This document shows positions 51,548-59,812 of a stretch of DNA of 64,000 nt, piece after piece. How positions within the stretch are numbered: position 1 is the stretch's first letter; the number at the start of each line of letters is the position of its first letter. Both the position numbers and the translations under genes were made by a program. The notes beneath the pieces are model-generated. The model searched no databases, was not told the DNA's origin, and saw only the letters and a program-made list of their open reading frames with translations. The DNA comes from Flavobacterium sufflavum (GTDB lineage: Bacteria > Bacteroidota > Bacteroidia > Flavobacteriales > Flavobacteriaceae), in the NCBI RefSeq assembly GCF_004016525.1, contig NZ_SACJ01000005.1, positions 1-64,000 of the forward strand. Direction: 5' to 3'.

Positions 51548-52453
51548 TTAATTCAAGTTGAAATTATAAGTAATCTTACCCACTTGTTTTTCGGGAGCAT
51601 TGCTACTGGCATCCCATCGGGTGTTCATTGCTGCAATTTTTGCCTGGTCTAATAAACAACTTGCTGTGTTTGTTGTTCCTTTTATTCCGGCTACCGCATT
51701 TATGGTTCTTCCATTTCGGTCAACCGAAACTTCAACAACAACTCTTCCTTCTTCGTTACAAGTGTATTTTGGAACCGGTTTTGAAATTGCTTTTCGGTTT
51801 CCTAGCGAATAACCTGTTCCTCCACCAGAACCACTTCCTGAGCCTCCTCCGTAGCCGCTTCCGCTTCCGGGACCTGTGCCAGTTCCGTTTCCAGTACCAT
51901 TGCCGCCACCTGTTCCTCCGCCAGAGCCACCAGCTCCATAATAGCTGTTTGAGCTTAAACTTCCGTTAGGTTTTCCTTTGTTTCCTGCTGTTCTGTCATC
52001 ACCGTCTCCACCTCTGTTAGAACCTTTCATAATGCTGGCTAAGGCATCGTTGGTACTGTTAGAAACTTTAGGTTTTGCAACAACTATAGGTTTTGGTTCT
52101 TCTTTTTTTACGACTACTATAGGTTTTTTTGTCTTTTCTTTCGTTGGGATTACAACACTTTCTTCGGTGGTGTTTTCCTGTGATAATATGGCTTCTTCAG
52201 GAATTGTTTTCGAAGGTGCTGGTTTCGCATGGTTTTTTACTTCTAAAACCTCGCTTTTATAATTTGCTCCGGAACCAAAATCACTATCGCCAAAATTAAC
52301 AGTAACACCGCCGCCACCGCCACCACCAGTTAGCTCGTCCAAATTTGCAGGAGGCCAAAAACGGATGAAGAATAAAATCAGTAGCAGTGTTGCATACAAA
52401 AGCGTAGAGATTGCTAACGATTTTTTTTGATCTGATGAAATGGTTGAACTCAT
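51548..52453 (-). CDS. tonB: TonB energy transducer
   Basis: A 301-aa protein with an N-terminal membrane helix (about 13-31), a poly-Gly patch (seven Gly near residues 43-49), a Lys/Pro/Glu-rich spacer (EKTKKPIVVVKKEEPKPIVV), a long Gly/Ser/Thr-rich stretch (about 165-215) and a C-terminal TonB domain (about 225-301; YTCNEEGRVVVEVSVDRNGRTI to KITYNFNLN). The Gly-rich linker is longer than in typical TonB and would span the periplasm. It is convergent with exbB-exbD; the shared function supports the call. Confidence 0.82.
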   Translation of the reverse strand: MSSTISSDQKKSLAISTLLYATLLLILFFIRFWPPANLDELTGGGGGGGVTVNFGDSDFGSGANYKSEVLEVKNHAKPAPSKTIPEEAILSQENTTEESVVIPTKEKTKKPIVVVKKEEPKPIVVAKPKVSNSTNDALASIMKGSNRGGDGDDRTAGNKGKPNGSLSSNSYYGAGGSGGGTGGGNGTGNGTGTGPGSGSGYGGGSGSGSGGGTGYSLGNRKAISKPVPKYTCNEEGRVVVEVSVDRNGRTINAVAGIKGTTNTASCLLDQAKIAAMNTRWDASSNAPEKQVGKITYNFNLN

Positions 52454-52568
52454 TGGTATTTTTAAATTTTAATGCTAGTATTAAAAACGTCGAAAAGTAC
52501 TAAAAATTGTTAAGAGTAAAAAACACTGCTTTCAATTAAAATAGCTCATCGGATTAAATTATCAAAAT

Positions 52569-52658
52569 GTCAGTTCGAGTGTTTTTTGTGTAATGTCCCG
52601 AAACTTCGGGAGAAACAAAAAATGCCTGTCAGCCACAGGCAGGTATCGAGAATTTAGT
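52569..52658. repeat. Composite intergenic repeat of Flavobacterium type
   Basis: Between GTTCGAGTG and TATCGAGAAT lie TTTTTTGT/ACAAAAAA (52582, 52615), a CCCGAA/TTCGGG hairpin (52597-52610) and a GCCTGT/ACAGGC hairpin (52624-52640). The core is about 80 bp, downstream of the anmK stop on the minus strand. No coding content. Similar units occur between genes in flavobacteria from memory. Confidence 0.55.
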
Positions 52659-52659
52659 T

Positions 52660-53736
52660 TTAATTATGTTTTGGCAAGTAAATAAAACCAGAGCTATGGT
52701 CTTTTTTTGCTCCGGTCACGCTGCTTAGCACATTGATTTCCTCTCTTAATTTTAGGATTCCAAGTAAGGCAAAAATTAAAGCTTCTTTAAATTCCAGAAT
52801 TTTGTTTTCGGGAATGATGAGCTTCATTTCGGGTAAATAATGTTGGATTCTGGAAATAAGAAAATCATTGTATGCACCACCTCCGGTAATCAATAAACTT
52901 CCTTTTTTTGTTGGCAAAGCCAAGGCCGTTTGCAAAGCTATATGTTCGGTAAAAGTGTGTAGTTTGTCTTCGATTGAAATATTGAATTTTTCGATCAGCG
53001 GCAACACAGCTTCTTTTACAAATTCGAATCCTAATGATTTTGGATGCTTTTTTTGATAAAAATCGAAAGCGTTTAATTCGTTTAATAATTCAATACTGAT
53101 TTTTCCAGTTTTCGAAATTTTACCTTTATCGTCATAATTCAATCCCAGTTGATTGGCATAAAAATTCAAAACGGTGTTTACTGGCGAAATGTCAAAAGCA
53201 ATTCTTTGATTGTTTTCTTCGAAAGAAACATTGGAGAAACCACCTAAATTGATGCAATAATTGTATTCGCTAAATAAAATCCGGTCGCCAATAGGAACTA
53301 ATGGAGCGCCTTGTCCGCCCAATTGCACATCTTGAACTCTAAAATCACAGACTATTCTTTGTTGGGTTAAAGTCGCAATTTCCGGAAGATTTCCTATTTG
53401 AAGTGTAAATCCGTTTTGCGGTTGGTGTAAAATAGTGTGGCCATGAGAACATACGGCATCCAAATTGATGATTTTATTTTTTTCGATAAAATCAACGATG
53501 ATTTTTGAAAGCAGCTGGGTGTAATTTTGATTTAAAATATCGAGATTTTCTTTCGAAAAATCCACTGCTGATTTTAATTGATTCACCCAATCAGTGCTAT
53601 AAGGAACGGTTTCGCTTTCCAGAATTTTAAAAGACCATTGGTTTTGTTTTATTTCGAATTGAATGTGAGCCAAATCAACTCCGTCAAGTGAAGTTCCTGA
53701 CATAACGCCAATTACGTTGTAAAATTCTTTTTTCAT
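52660..53736 (-). CDS. anmK: Anhydro-N-acetylmuramic acid kinase
   Basis: A 358-aa cytoplasmic enzyme that opens and phosphorylates 1,6-anhydroMurNAc during recycling of peptidoglycan. Signature N-terminus VIGVMSGTSLDGVDLA, then CSHGHTILHQP, GGQGAPLVPIGD, NLGGFSNVSF and ITGGGAYNDFLI. The frame is open further upstream, but that extension has an unusual composition and lacks homology-like features; the ATG at 53736 (MKKEFYNVIGVMSGT) places the signature where it belongs. It ends directly after a repeat and is divergent from an acyl-CoA dehydrogenase. Confidence 0.94.
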   Translation of the reverse strand: MKKEFYNVIGVMSGTSLDGVDLAHIQFEIKQNQWSFKILESETVPYSTDWVNQLKSAVDFSKENLDILNQNYTQLLSKIIVDFIEKNKIINLDAVCSHGHTILHQPQNGFTLQIGNLPEIATLTQQRIVCDFRVQDVQLGGQGAPLVPIGDRILFSEYNYCINLGGFSNVSFEENNQRIAFDISPVNTVLNFYANQLGLNYDDKGKISKTGKISIELLNELNAFDFYQKKHPKSLGFEFVKEAVLPLIEKFNISIEDKLHTFTEHIALQTALALPTKKGSLLITGGGAYNDFLISRIQHYLPEMKLIIPENKILEFKEALIFALLGILKLREEINVLSSVTGAKKDHSSGFIYLPKHN

Positions 53737-53920
53737 ATAGTGGAAATGAGAAACGATTAAAATATTAAAAGCCGAAGTTACTTTTTTTAAATAAAAGTAA
53801 GTAAATTTAGAAAGCACAAAAGCAATAAGCGAAGATTGTGTATGGAATTTTGAAATATTTTTTATGTCCAAAATGAGTTTTCATTCGTATTTCAGGACTT
53901 AATCTATTAAAAGAATTATT

Positions 53921-55060
53921 ATGGATTTCAATTTGACCGAAGAACAAAAAATGATTCAGCAAGCCGCTAGAGATTTTGCCCAAAACGAATTATTGCCGGG
54001 AGTGATAGAGAGAGATGAATTTTCTAAATTTCCCGCCGAACAGGTGAAAAAAATGGCCGAATTAGGTTTTCTGGGAATGATGGTCGATCCTAAATACGGA
54101 GGTTCGGGTATGGACAATGTTTCTTATGTTTTGGTGCTTAGCGAAATTGCAAAAGTCGATGCTTCATCAGCGGTCATCATGTCGGTAAATAATTCTTTGG
54201 TTTGTGCCGGATTAGAAAAATATTGTAACGAAGAACAAAAACAAAAGTATTTAGTTCCATTAGCAAAAGGTGAGATTATTGGTGCTTTTTGTCTTTCGGA
54301 ACCCAATGCGGGTTCTGATGCCACTTCGCAAAAAACAACAGCCATCGATATGGGAGACCATTATTTGTTAAACGGAACAAAAAACTGGATAACCAATGGT
54401 TCTACGGCTTCGACTTATATTGTGATGGCGCAAACGGATGCTGAAAAAGGGCACAAAGGAATTAATGCTTTTATTGTCGAAAAAGGTTGGGCTGGTTTTG
54501 AGATTGGTCCTAAGGAAAAGAAAATGGGAATTCGAGGTTCAGATACACATTCACTAATATTTAATGATGTAAAAGTACCAAAGGAAAATAGGATAGGGGA
54601 AGATGGTTTTGGGTTTCATTTTGCCATGGCGGTATTGAATGGCGGTCGAATAGGGATTGCTTCCCAGGCCTTAGGAATTGCCACAGGGGCTTATGAATTG
54701 GCATTAAAATATTCCCATGTAAGGGAATCATTTGGGAAAGAAATTTTCCAACATCAGGCCATTGCTTTTAAATTAGTGGATATGGCAACCCAAATTACCG
54801 CTGCTAAATTATTGTGTCTAAAAGCGGCTTCAGAGAAAGATGCGGGTATGGATATTACCCAATCAGGAGCGATGGCTAAGTTGTTTGCTTCACAAACGGC
54901 TATGGATGTCACTATTGAAGCGGTCCAAATTCACGGCGGAAATGGATATGTGGCCGAATATCATGTGGAACGTATGATGCGTGATGCTAAAATTACCCAG
55001 ATTTATGAAGGTACTTCGGAGATTCAAAAAATAGTAATTTCCAGAACCTTGAGTTCGTAA
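53921..55060 (+). CDS. Acyl-CoA dehydrogenase (short-chain type)
   Basis: A 379-aa FAD enzyme that makes the alpha-beta double bond in acyl-CoA during beta-oxidation. Signatures: GAFCLSEPNAGSDATS (FAD/substrate), ALNGTKNWITNGS-like block, YSHVRESFGKEIFQHQAI, and the catalytic base in QIYEGTSEIQKIVISR (Glu). Residue pattern and length match bacterial butyryl-CoA-type dehydrogenases, including LNGGRIGIASQALGIA. It is divergent from anmK across a 184-bp gap with no clear promoter. Confidence 0.92.
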   Translation: MDFNLTEEQKMIQQAARDFAQNELLPGVIERDEFSKFPAEQVKKMAELGFLGMMVDPKYGGSGMDNVSYVLVLSEIAKVDASSAVIMSVNNSLVCAGLEKYCNEEQKQKYLVPLAKGEIIGAFCLSEPNAGSDATSQKTTAIDMGDHYLLNGTKNWITNGSTASTYIVMAQTDAEKGHKGINAFIVEKGWAGFEIGPKEKKMGIRGSDTHSLIFNDVKVPKENRIGEDGFGFHFAMAVLNGGRIGIASQALGIATGAYELALKYSHVRESFGKEIFQHQAIAFKLVDMATQITAAKLLCLKAASEKDAGMDITQSGAMAKLFASQTAMDVTIEAVQIHGGNGYVAEYHVERMMRDAKITQIYEGTSEIQKIVISRTLSS

Positions 55061-55114
55061 AAATAAGCGCAATATTGTTTTATATAAGCGAATGACTATT
55101 TTGTAGCTTTTGTT

Positions 55115-55122
55115 TATTTTTG
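55115..55122 (+). promoter_or_regulatory. -7 box directly before the SDR gene
   Basis: TATTTTTG ends 4 nt before the ATG at 55127, so the transcript would be almost leaderless. A matching -33 element 19 nt upstream is not evident. Confidence 0.4.
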
Positions 55123-55126
55123 TGGC

Positions 55127-55804
55127 ATGAAGAATATTATTATCACAGGAACAAGTAGAGGAATCGGATTTGAATTGGCTTTGAAGTTTGCTAATGCAGG
55201 ACATCAGGTTTTGGCAATTTCGAGAAAAACACCTCAAGAGTTAATCGTTCATGAAAATATCAGTTGTCTTTCGGTTGATTTGTCGAACGAATCTGATTTA
55301 GAAAAAGTAGAAAATTTTCTTGCTGAAACATGGAAACAGGTTGATGCTGTGATTCATAATGCGGGAAGTTTAATTTGTAAACCTTTCGAAACCTTAACCC
55401 AAACGGATTTTGAAAATGTGTATAAGGTGAATGTTTTTGCTGTTGCCAATTTGACTCGCATTTGCATTCCATTTTTACAAAAAGGAAGTCATGTAGTTAC
55501 CATCAGTTCGATGGGAGGCGTTCAAGGCAGTTTGAAATTTGCAGGTCTTGCCGCTTATAGTTCCAGTAAAGGAGCTGTAATTACGCTTTCGGAATTATTA
55601 GCTGAAGAATACAAAGAACGCGGTATCGCTTTTAATGTTTTGGCATTAGGAGCTGTGCAAACGGAAATGTTGCAGGAAGCTTTTCCGGGTTATCAGGCAC
55701 CAATTTCGGCAGAAGGTATGGCAACCTATATTTTTGATTTTACATTGAACGGAAATAAATATTTCAACGGAAAAGTATTGCAGGTTTCAACTACTAATCC
55801 ATAA
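55127..55804 (+). CDS. Short-chain dehydrogenase/reductase
   Basis: A 225-aa NAD(P)-dependent oxidoreductase. Rossmann motif TGTSRGIGFELA at the N-terminus, NAG in VIHNAGSLI (about residue 85), active site Ser (TISSMGG), Tyr and Lys (YSSSKGAVITL), and a C-terminal ALGAVQTEM. The substrate cannot be deduced. It is 66 bp after the acyl-CoA dehydrogenase, so a role near lipid metabolism is possible but not shown. Confidence 0.9.
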   Translation: MKNIIITGTSRGIGFELALKFANAGHQVLAISRKTPQELIVHENISCLSVDLSNESDLEKVENFLAETWKQVDAVIHNAGSLICKPFETLTQTDFENVYKVNVFAVANLTRICIPFLQKGSHVVTISSMGGVQGSLKFAGLAAYSSSKGAVITLSELLAEEYKERGIAFNVLALGAVQTEMLQEAFPGYQAPISAEGMATYIFDFTLNGNKYFNGKVLQVSTTNP

Positions 55805-55871
55805 AAAAAGTTGAGAGTTATAGGTTAAGAGTTCGAAGGATTTAACAACTTTTATTATTTTAATTTCACGG

Positions 55872-55906
55872 AAAACTCATAACTGAAAACTCATAACCCA
55901 TAACTG
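55872..55906. repeat. Micro-repeat cluster AACTCATAAC/CCATAAC
   Basis: Three copies of a CATAAC core (AACTCATAACTGAAA and CCATAACTGAAA) in 35 bp, just upstream of the SprT-like gene start. A reverse-complement version (GTGAGTTATG, GGAGTTATGGGTTT) lies at 58129-58165 upstream of mlaE. Confidence 0.45.
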
Positions 55907-55914
55907 AAAAAAAA

Positions 55915-56520
55915 TTGAGCGATACCTTAGCAAAATATCTTCCTGATCACGCAGTCAAACCTGTTTTTGAGTTGATTGTGGAGCATGGGGTGCATTTAAA
56001 AATCGTTAACGAGCGCTTGACCCGTCATGGGGATTATCGAAAAGCCATGACTGGAAAACACGAAATCACCGTAAACGGAAGTTTGAATAAATACCGCTTT
56101 TTAATTACGCTCATTCACGAAATAGCACATTTAGTAGCTTTCGAAAAATTTGGTCGCAACATTAAACCGCATGGAAATGAGTGGAAACATACTTTTCAGC
56201 AATTGATGGTGCCTTATATTCGCCCTGAAATTTTCCCAAACCAATTGCTACCTTTGTTAGCCAGACATTTTAGAAATCCTAGTGCCAGCAGCGATACCGA
56301 TACTACTTTATCACTTGCCTTGAAACAATTTGACAAGCAAAACGATAAAAATTATGTTTTCGAAATTCCCTACGGCAGTGTATTCCGAATTAAAAATGGT
56401 AAGGTTTTCAAGAAAATAGCCGTTAGAACCAAACGATATGAGTGCTTAGAAATGAGCTCTGGACGTTTGTATTTATTTAATCCCAACGCTGAGGTGGAAT
56501 TGATTAAAAATCTCAATTAA
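55915..56520 (+). CDS. SprT-like zinc metalloprotease domain protein
   Basis: A 201-aa cytoplasmic protein with the zinc motif HEIAHL (about residues 68-73) and a likely third ligand His near residue 86 (PHGNEWKHTF), which matches the SprT/SprT-like fold. Its C-terminal part contains beta strands (YVFEIPYGSVFRIKNGKVFKK; RTKRYECLEMSSGRLYLFNP). The only plausible start is a TTG at 55915 (MSDTLAKYLPDHAVKP); no in-frame ATG precedes residue 45, which would delete the N-terminal part. Function in the family is unclear in bacteria; eukaryotic relatives cleave DNA-protein crosslinks. Confidence 0.82.
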   Translation: MSDTLAKYLPDHAVKPVFELIVEHGVHLKIVNERLTRHGDYRKAMTGKHEITVNGSLNKYRFLITLIHEIAHLVAFEKFGRNIKPHGNEWKHTFQQLMVPYIRPEIFPNQLLPLLARHFRNPSASSDTDTTLSLALKQFDKQNDKNYVFEIPYGSVFRIKNGKVFKKIAVRTKRYECLEMSSGRLYLFNPNAEVELIKNLN

Positions 56521-56565
56521 AAAATCCCAAATTCCAATTATAGTAAAGTTAGAATTTGGGATTTT
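56521..56565. terminator. Bidirectional terminator between the SprT-like gene and mlaF
   Basis: AAAATCCCAAATTC (56521-56534) and GAATTTGGGATTTT (56552-56565) form a perfect 14-bp stem, starting at the stop of the SprT-like gene and 22 bp from the mlaF stop. Confidence 0.85.
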
Positions 56566-56587
56566 GATTATTTGGAATTTGAAAGCG

Positions 56588-57349
56588 CTATTCTTTCAAA
56601 TGTGCTTCTCTCACTTTTTTGAACAGATTAGAAGAATATACAAAAGCTACTACAGCTTCATTATCGGTTCTGAAAATTTCTTCCTTAGTTCCTTCCCAGG
56701 CTTTTAAACCGTTTTTTAAGAATAGGATTTTTTCGCCTATTTCCATCACCGAGTTCATATCATGGGTGTTGATTACGGTAGTGATGTTGTATTCCTCAGT
56801 AATTTCTTTGATGAGGTTATCAATCAATATCGATGTATTTGGGTCTAATCCGGAGTTAGGCTCATCACAAAACAGATATTTTGGGTTGTTCACTATGGCA
56901 CGGGCAATAGCCACACGTTTTTGCATACCACCTGAAATTTCAGAAGGTAATTTTTTATGAGCGTCAATTAGATTCACTCTTTTTAAAACAAAATCTACCC
57001 GATCGTCAATTTTTGCCTTGTCATCATTGGTGAACATTTTCAGAGGGAAAGCCACATTTTCGGCTACGGTCATCGAATCGAATAAGGCACTTCCCTGAAA
57101 AACCATACCAATTTCGGTACGTAATTCTCTTTTTTCATCGGGATCCAATTCAGAATAAATTCTACCGTCAAAAGAAATAGTTCCTACTTCGGGTTGGTGA
57201 ATTCCAAGTAAACTCTTTAATAATACCGTTTTTCCGGAACCACTTTGCCCAATAATAAGGTTGGTTTTTCCGGTTTCGAAAACTGTACTAACTCCTTTAA
57301 GGATTTTGCTGTCTCCAAATGATTTCTCTACGTCTTTTACTTCTATCAT
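56588..57349 (-). CDS. mlaF: Lipid-transport ABC ATPase MlaF
   Basis: A 253-aa ABC ATPase of the Mla/Ttg2 system, which moves phospholipids between the membranes and maintains outer-membrane asymmetry. Walker A is GQSGSGKT, the signature is SGGMQKRVAIARA, and Walker B is LFCDEPNSGLDP. The start overlaps the stop of mlaE by 4 bp (ATGA at 57349-57346), which fixes MIEVKDVEKSF and rejects the longer open frame to 57409. The MCE-domain partner (MlaD) is not in the window. Confidence 0.92.
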   Translation of the reverse strand: MIEVKDVEKSFGDSKILKGVSTVFETGKTNLIIGQSGSGKTVLLKSLLGIHQPEVGTISFDGRIYSELDPDEKRELRTEIGMVFQGSALFDSMTVAENVAFPLKMFTNDDKAKIDDRVDFVLKRVNLIDAHKKLPSEISGGMQKRVAIARAIVNNPKYLFCDEPNSGLDPNTSILIDNLIKEITEEYNITTVINTHDMNSVMEIGEKILFLKNGLKAWEGTKEEIFRTDNEAVVAFVYSSNLFKKVREAHLKE

Positions 57350-58095
57350 GATCCTAGTAACAACTGAGTTAGTATATAATTGAAAAGAATTATCGAAACT
57401 GATGTCCAAACAAAGGAAACTGTACTCGCTTTACCTACTTCCAGTGCTCCACCTTTCATATAATAACCATGGAAGGAAGGAATGGTAGCTAATAACATGG
57501 CAAAAATGAAAGTTTTGATAAACGCATAGGTAATATGAAATGGAATGAATTCCATTTGTGCTCCTGTTATAAAATCGGTACTTGAGGTAAAACCACCGTA
57601 AACACCAGCAATCCAACCGCCCAGAATTCCTAAAAACATACTAATCCCGATAACAAACGGGTACAATAACAAGGCAATGATTTTTGGGAAAACTAAATAA
57701 TTGAGAGAGTTAACTCCCATTACTTCCAAAGCATCAATTTGCTCGGTTACACGCATGGTTCCAATACTGGATGTAATAAACGAACCCATTTTTCCGGCCA
57801 TAATTACCGAAATAAAGGTAGGTGCAAATTCAAGAATTACCGATTGACGTGTGGCAAAACCAATAAGGTATTTTGGGATTAATGGATTAGTTAAGTTTAA
57901 TGCGGTTTGAATAGCAACAACTCCACCAACGAAGAATGAAATAAAGGCAACAATGCCAAGTGAGTCAATTATTAAATCGTCTATTTCTTTAAAGATGAGA
58001 TTTCGCATTACAGACCATTTGGTTTGTTTGTTGAAAATCTCTTTAAGCATCAGGAAGTATCTTCCTACTTGCGATAAATACCGAATGAGCATCAT
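57346..58095 (-). CDS. mlaE: Lipid-transport ABC permease MlaE
   Basis: A 249-aa inner-membrane protein with about five or six membrane helices. SLGIVAFISFFVGGVVAIQTALNL, TRQSVILEFAPTFISVIMAGKMG and SIGTMRVTEQIDALEVMGVN are MlaE-family blocks; EQIDAL is the conserved coupling loop. It is translationally coupled to mlaF. Two adjacent Met codons at the start (58095 and 58092) are equivalent. Confidence 0.93.
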   Translation of the reverse strand: MMLIRYLSQVGRYFLMLKEIFNKQTKWSVMRNLIFKEIDDLIIDSLGIVAFISFFVGGVVAIQTALNLTNPLIPKYLIGFATRQSVILEFAPTFISVIMAGKMGSFITSSIGTMRVTEQIDALEVMGVNSLNYLVFPKIIALLLYPFVIGISMFLGILGGWIAGVYGGFTSSTDFITGAQMEFIPFHITYAFIKTFIFAMLLATIPSFHGYYMKGGALEVGKASTVSFVWTSVSIILFNYILTQLLLGS

Positions 58096-58128
58096 AGTTT
58101 TAGAATATGGGCTAAATTACGAAATTAG

Positions 58129-58165
58129 TTGTGAGTTATGGATTATGAATCAGGAGTTATGGGTT
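58129..58165. repeat. Micro-repeat cluster, reverse-complement version
   Basis: GTGAGTTATGGATTATGAATCAGGAGTTATGGG repeats the (G)AGTTATG core three times, matching in reverse complement the cluster at 55872-55906. It lies between the glycosyltransferase stop and the mlaE start. Confidence 0.4.
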
Positions 58166-58170
58166 TTTCC

Positions 58171-59019
58171 TTAGAAAAGCTTCTCTTTCATCTTTTTTAA
58201 ACGGTAATTTCGAATGAATTTTGCCTGTGCAGGCGTTACCATAAGTGGTTTTTTTTCTGATTTGGCTTTCAGAAAACCATTGATGTAATCAAAAAACAAC
58301 AAAGGTTTCTTTTTCATGAACGACAATTTAGCCGAAGCGATTGAAGTTATCCAAAAACCGTAGCCTAATGTATAAAAAGCTTCGCCCTGTTTGTAACGGG
58401 CAGTTTTGTTGTAATTGGCTCCAGTAGGTTTTAGGTGTTTTACTTTCAAAGAAGCATCGGTAACTACTTTCCAATTATAGAATTTACAAAGTAATTCGTC
58501 AACAGTATCCCAACCCATTTGTGGTTTTAAACCGCCAATTTGTTTGAAAGTTTCTTTTCTGTAGGCTTTTAACGCACCGCGGATGTGGTCTTTATCGGTT
58601 AGATTTTCCAGAACCCATTCGCCGTTTTTTTCGATATAACAGAATCCGCCCACCATGCCGATAGTTGGATCAGAGTTAAAGTGTTTTGTTATAGTTTCGA
58701 AATAATTATTCGGAAAAATTAAGTCGGCGTCCAATTTTACAATTACATCATAATTTTCATCTAGAGTTTCGAAACCTTTTTGAAATGCCTGAATTACTTT
58801 GCTTCCTGGCAAATGAATCGCGCTCGATTTTTTTTCTACCAAGGTTATAAATGGATTGTCTTTGGCGAAAGCGGCTACAATCTCGGCAGTGCTATCGGTA
58901 GAATTATCATTAACGATAACCACTTTTTTAGGTAAAAGCGTTTGCGAAACTAAAGATTCTAAGGTCAAAGAAATAAATTCTTCTTCGTTATGAGCAGGAA
59001 TAACAATATAATAATTCAT
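58171..59019 (-). CDS. Glycosyltransferase family 2
   Basis: A 282-aa GT-A enzyme. VIPAHNEEEFISLTLESLVSQ at the N-terminus, DNSTDSTAEIV, KLDADLIFPNNYF with the DxD metal motif (DAD), and HIRGALKAYRKETFKQIGG are typical GT2 features. No membrane helix is obvious until a weakly hydrophobic part near the C-terminus, so it is likely cytoplasmic. The frame extends to 59058, but the ATG at 59019 (MNYYIVIPAHNEE) puts the first strand at the N-terminus. A methyltransferase gene is 73 bp upstream, which suggests surface-glycan work, but no substrate is evident. Confidence 0.87.
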   Translation of the reverse strand: MNYYIVIPAHNEEEFISLTLESLVSQTLLPKKVVIVNDNSTDSTAEIVAAFAKDNPFITLVEKKSSAIHLPGSKVIQAFQKGFETLDENYDVIVKLDADLIFPNNYFETITKHFNSDPTIGMVGGFCYIEKNGEWVLENLTDKDHIRGALKAYRKETFKQIGGLKPQMGWDTVDELLCKFYNWKVVTDASLKVKHLKPTGANYNKTARYKQGEAFYTLGYGFWITSIASAKLSFMKKKPLLFFDYINGFLKAKSEKKPLMVTPAQAKFIRNYRLKKMKEKLF

Positions 59020-59092
59020 TTGAGTTTGTTTTGTGAAAAAAAAGAATGGCAATTTCAAAAATCAATTGCAATGTCAATTTTCAAGAATTGTA

Positions 59093-59617
59093 TTATTTGA
59101 TTTTTTCAGCAAATACAATGTAATATCTTGGTGTGAAATAGCGCAATAAAGGTCTGAAACCCAATTTCTTTACCGGATGAGTAAATTTTTCTCTTGCTGT
59201 AATTTTCCAGCCTGTTTTTTCCAATAACCAGTCCAATTGCCAATCTTCAAATTCATGGTAATGTCTGTCCCACATATCTGTTTTGCTTCTGTAAGCTGGA
59301 GAAAACCAAAGGCGCAACGGAATTGAAATTAACAATTTGTCACATTTTACATTTTCTAAAACGGTATAAGGATTTAATAAATGTTCGAAAATTTCGAAGG
59401 CAGTAAAAACAGTATACGATTCAGTTTGTAAAGCCGTTTGGTCTTTGTCTAAATCTTCTCCTGTGGTGTTTTTTACCTGATATCCATTTTCTTCCATGAT
59501 TCTGGAAAATGGGTTTGGCACTCCTAAGTCAAAAATAGTTTCGGAAGTAGAAACGTGTGTTTTTAAAAAATCTAAGGTGTGTTTGAATCTTTTATTAGGA
59601 AACGTTTTTTCGTACAT
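59093..59617 (-). CDS. Class I SAM-dependent methyltransferase
   Basis: A 174-aa protein with a degenerate motif I (TIFDLGVPNPFSRIME) and the downstream block TVFTAFEIFEHLLNPYTVLENV, DKLLISIPLRLWF, as in small class I methyltransferases. The usual Gly-rich loop is only partly kept, so activity is not certain. The substrate is unknown. The frame runs two codons upstream to a Met inside an intergenic repeat, so the ATG at 59617 is used. It lies in the same direction as the GT2 gene. Confidence 0.72.
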   Translation of the reverse strand: MYEKTFPNKRFKHTLDFLKTHVSTSETIFDLGVPNPFSRIMEENGYQVKNTTGEDLDKDQTALQTESYTVFTAFEIFEHLLNPYTVLENVKCDKLLISIPLRLWFSPAYRSKTDMWDRHYHEFEDWQLDWLLEKTGWKITAREKFTHPVKKLGFRPLLRYFTPRYYIVFAEKIK

Positions 59618-59618
59618 A

Positions 59619-59642
59619 GTCATTGCGAGGAACGAAGCAATC
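59619..59642 (-). repeat. GTCATTGCGAGGAACGAAGCAATC repeat copy
   Basis: A 24-bp copy of a short element common between genes in many bacteria and, from memory, in flavobacteria. One copy in the window, directly upstream of the methyltransferase start. Confidence 0.55.
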
Positions 59643-59752
59643 TTTCGTTCATTATTAGTTTAAGTTTTACTCAAAAATTTTGGTTGTAAAGGTACAAAGA
59701 TATATTTCTTGTTTTGTAGAATTTTGGCTTAGATTATTGAGCTTAAATAGAA

Positions 59753-59789
59753 AAATCCGCAACTTAAAAATATTTTAGGTTGCGGATTT
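59753..59789 (-). terminator. Terminator of the FabH-like gene
   Basis: AAATCCGCAACTTAAAA and TTTTAGGTTGCGGATTT pair over 17 positions with one G-U, just after the FabH-like stop on the minus strand, with a U-rich tail. Confidence 0.85.
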
Positions 59790-59812
59790 ATTATTTTGGA
59801 TTCTAAAAAAAA

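Noticed and set aside
51597..52262. Long plus-strand open frames opposite tonB
   Set aside because: They arise from the Gly-rich and Lys/Pro-rich spacers of TonB on the other strand.
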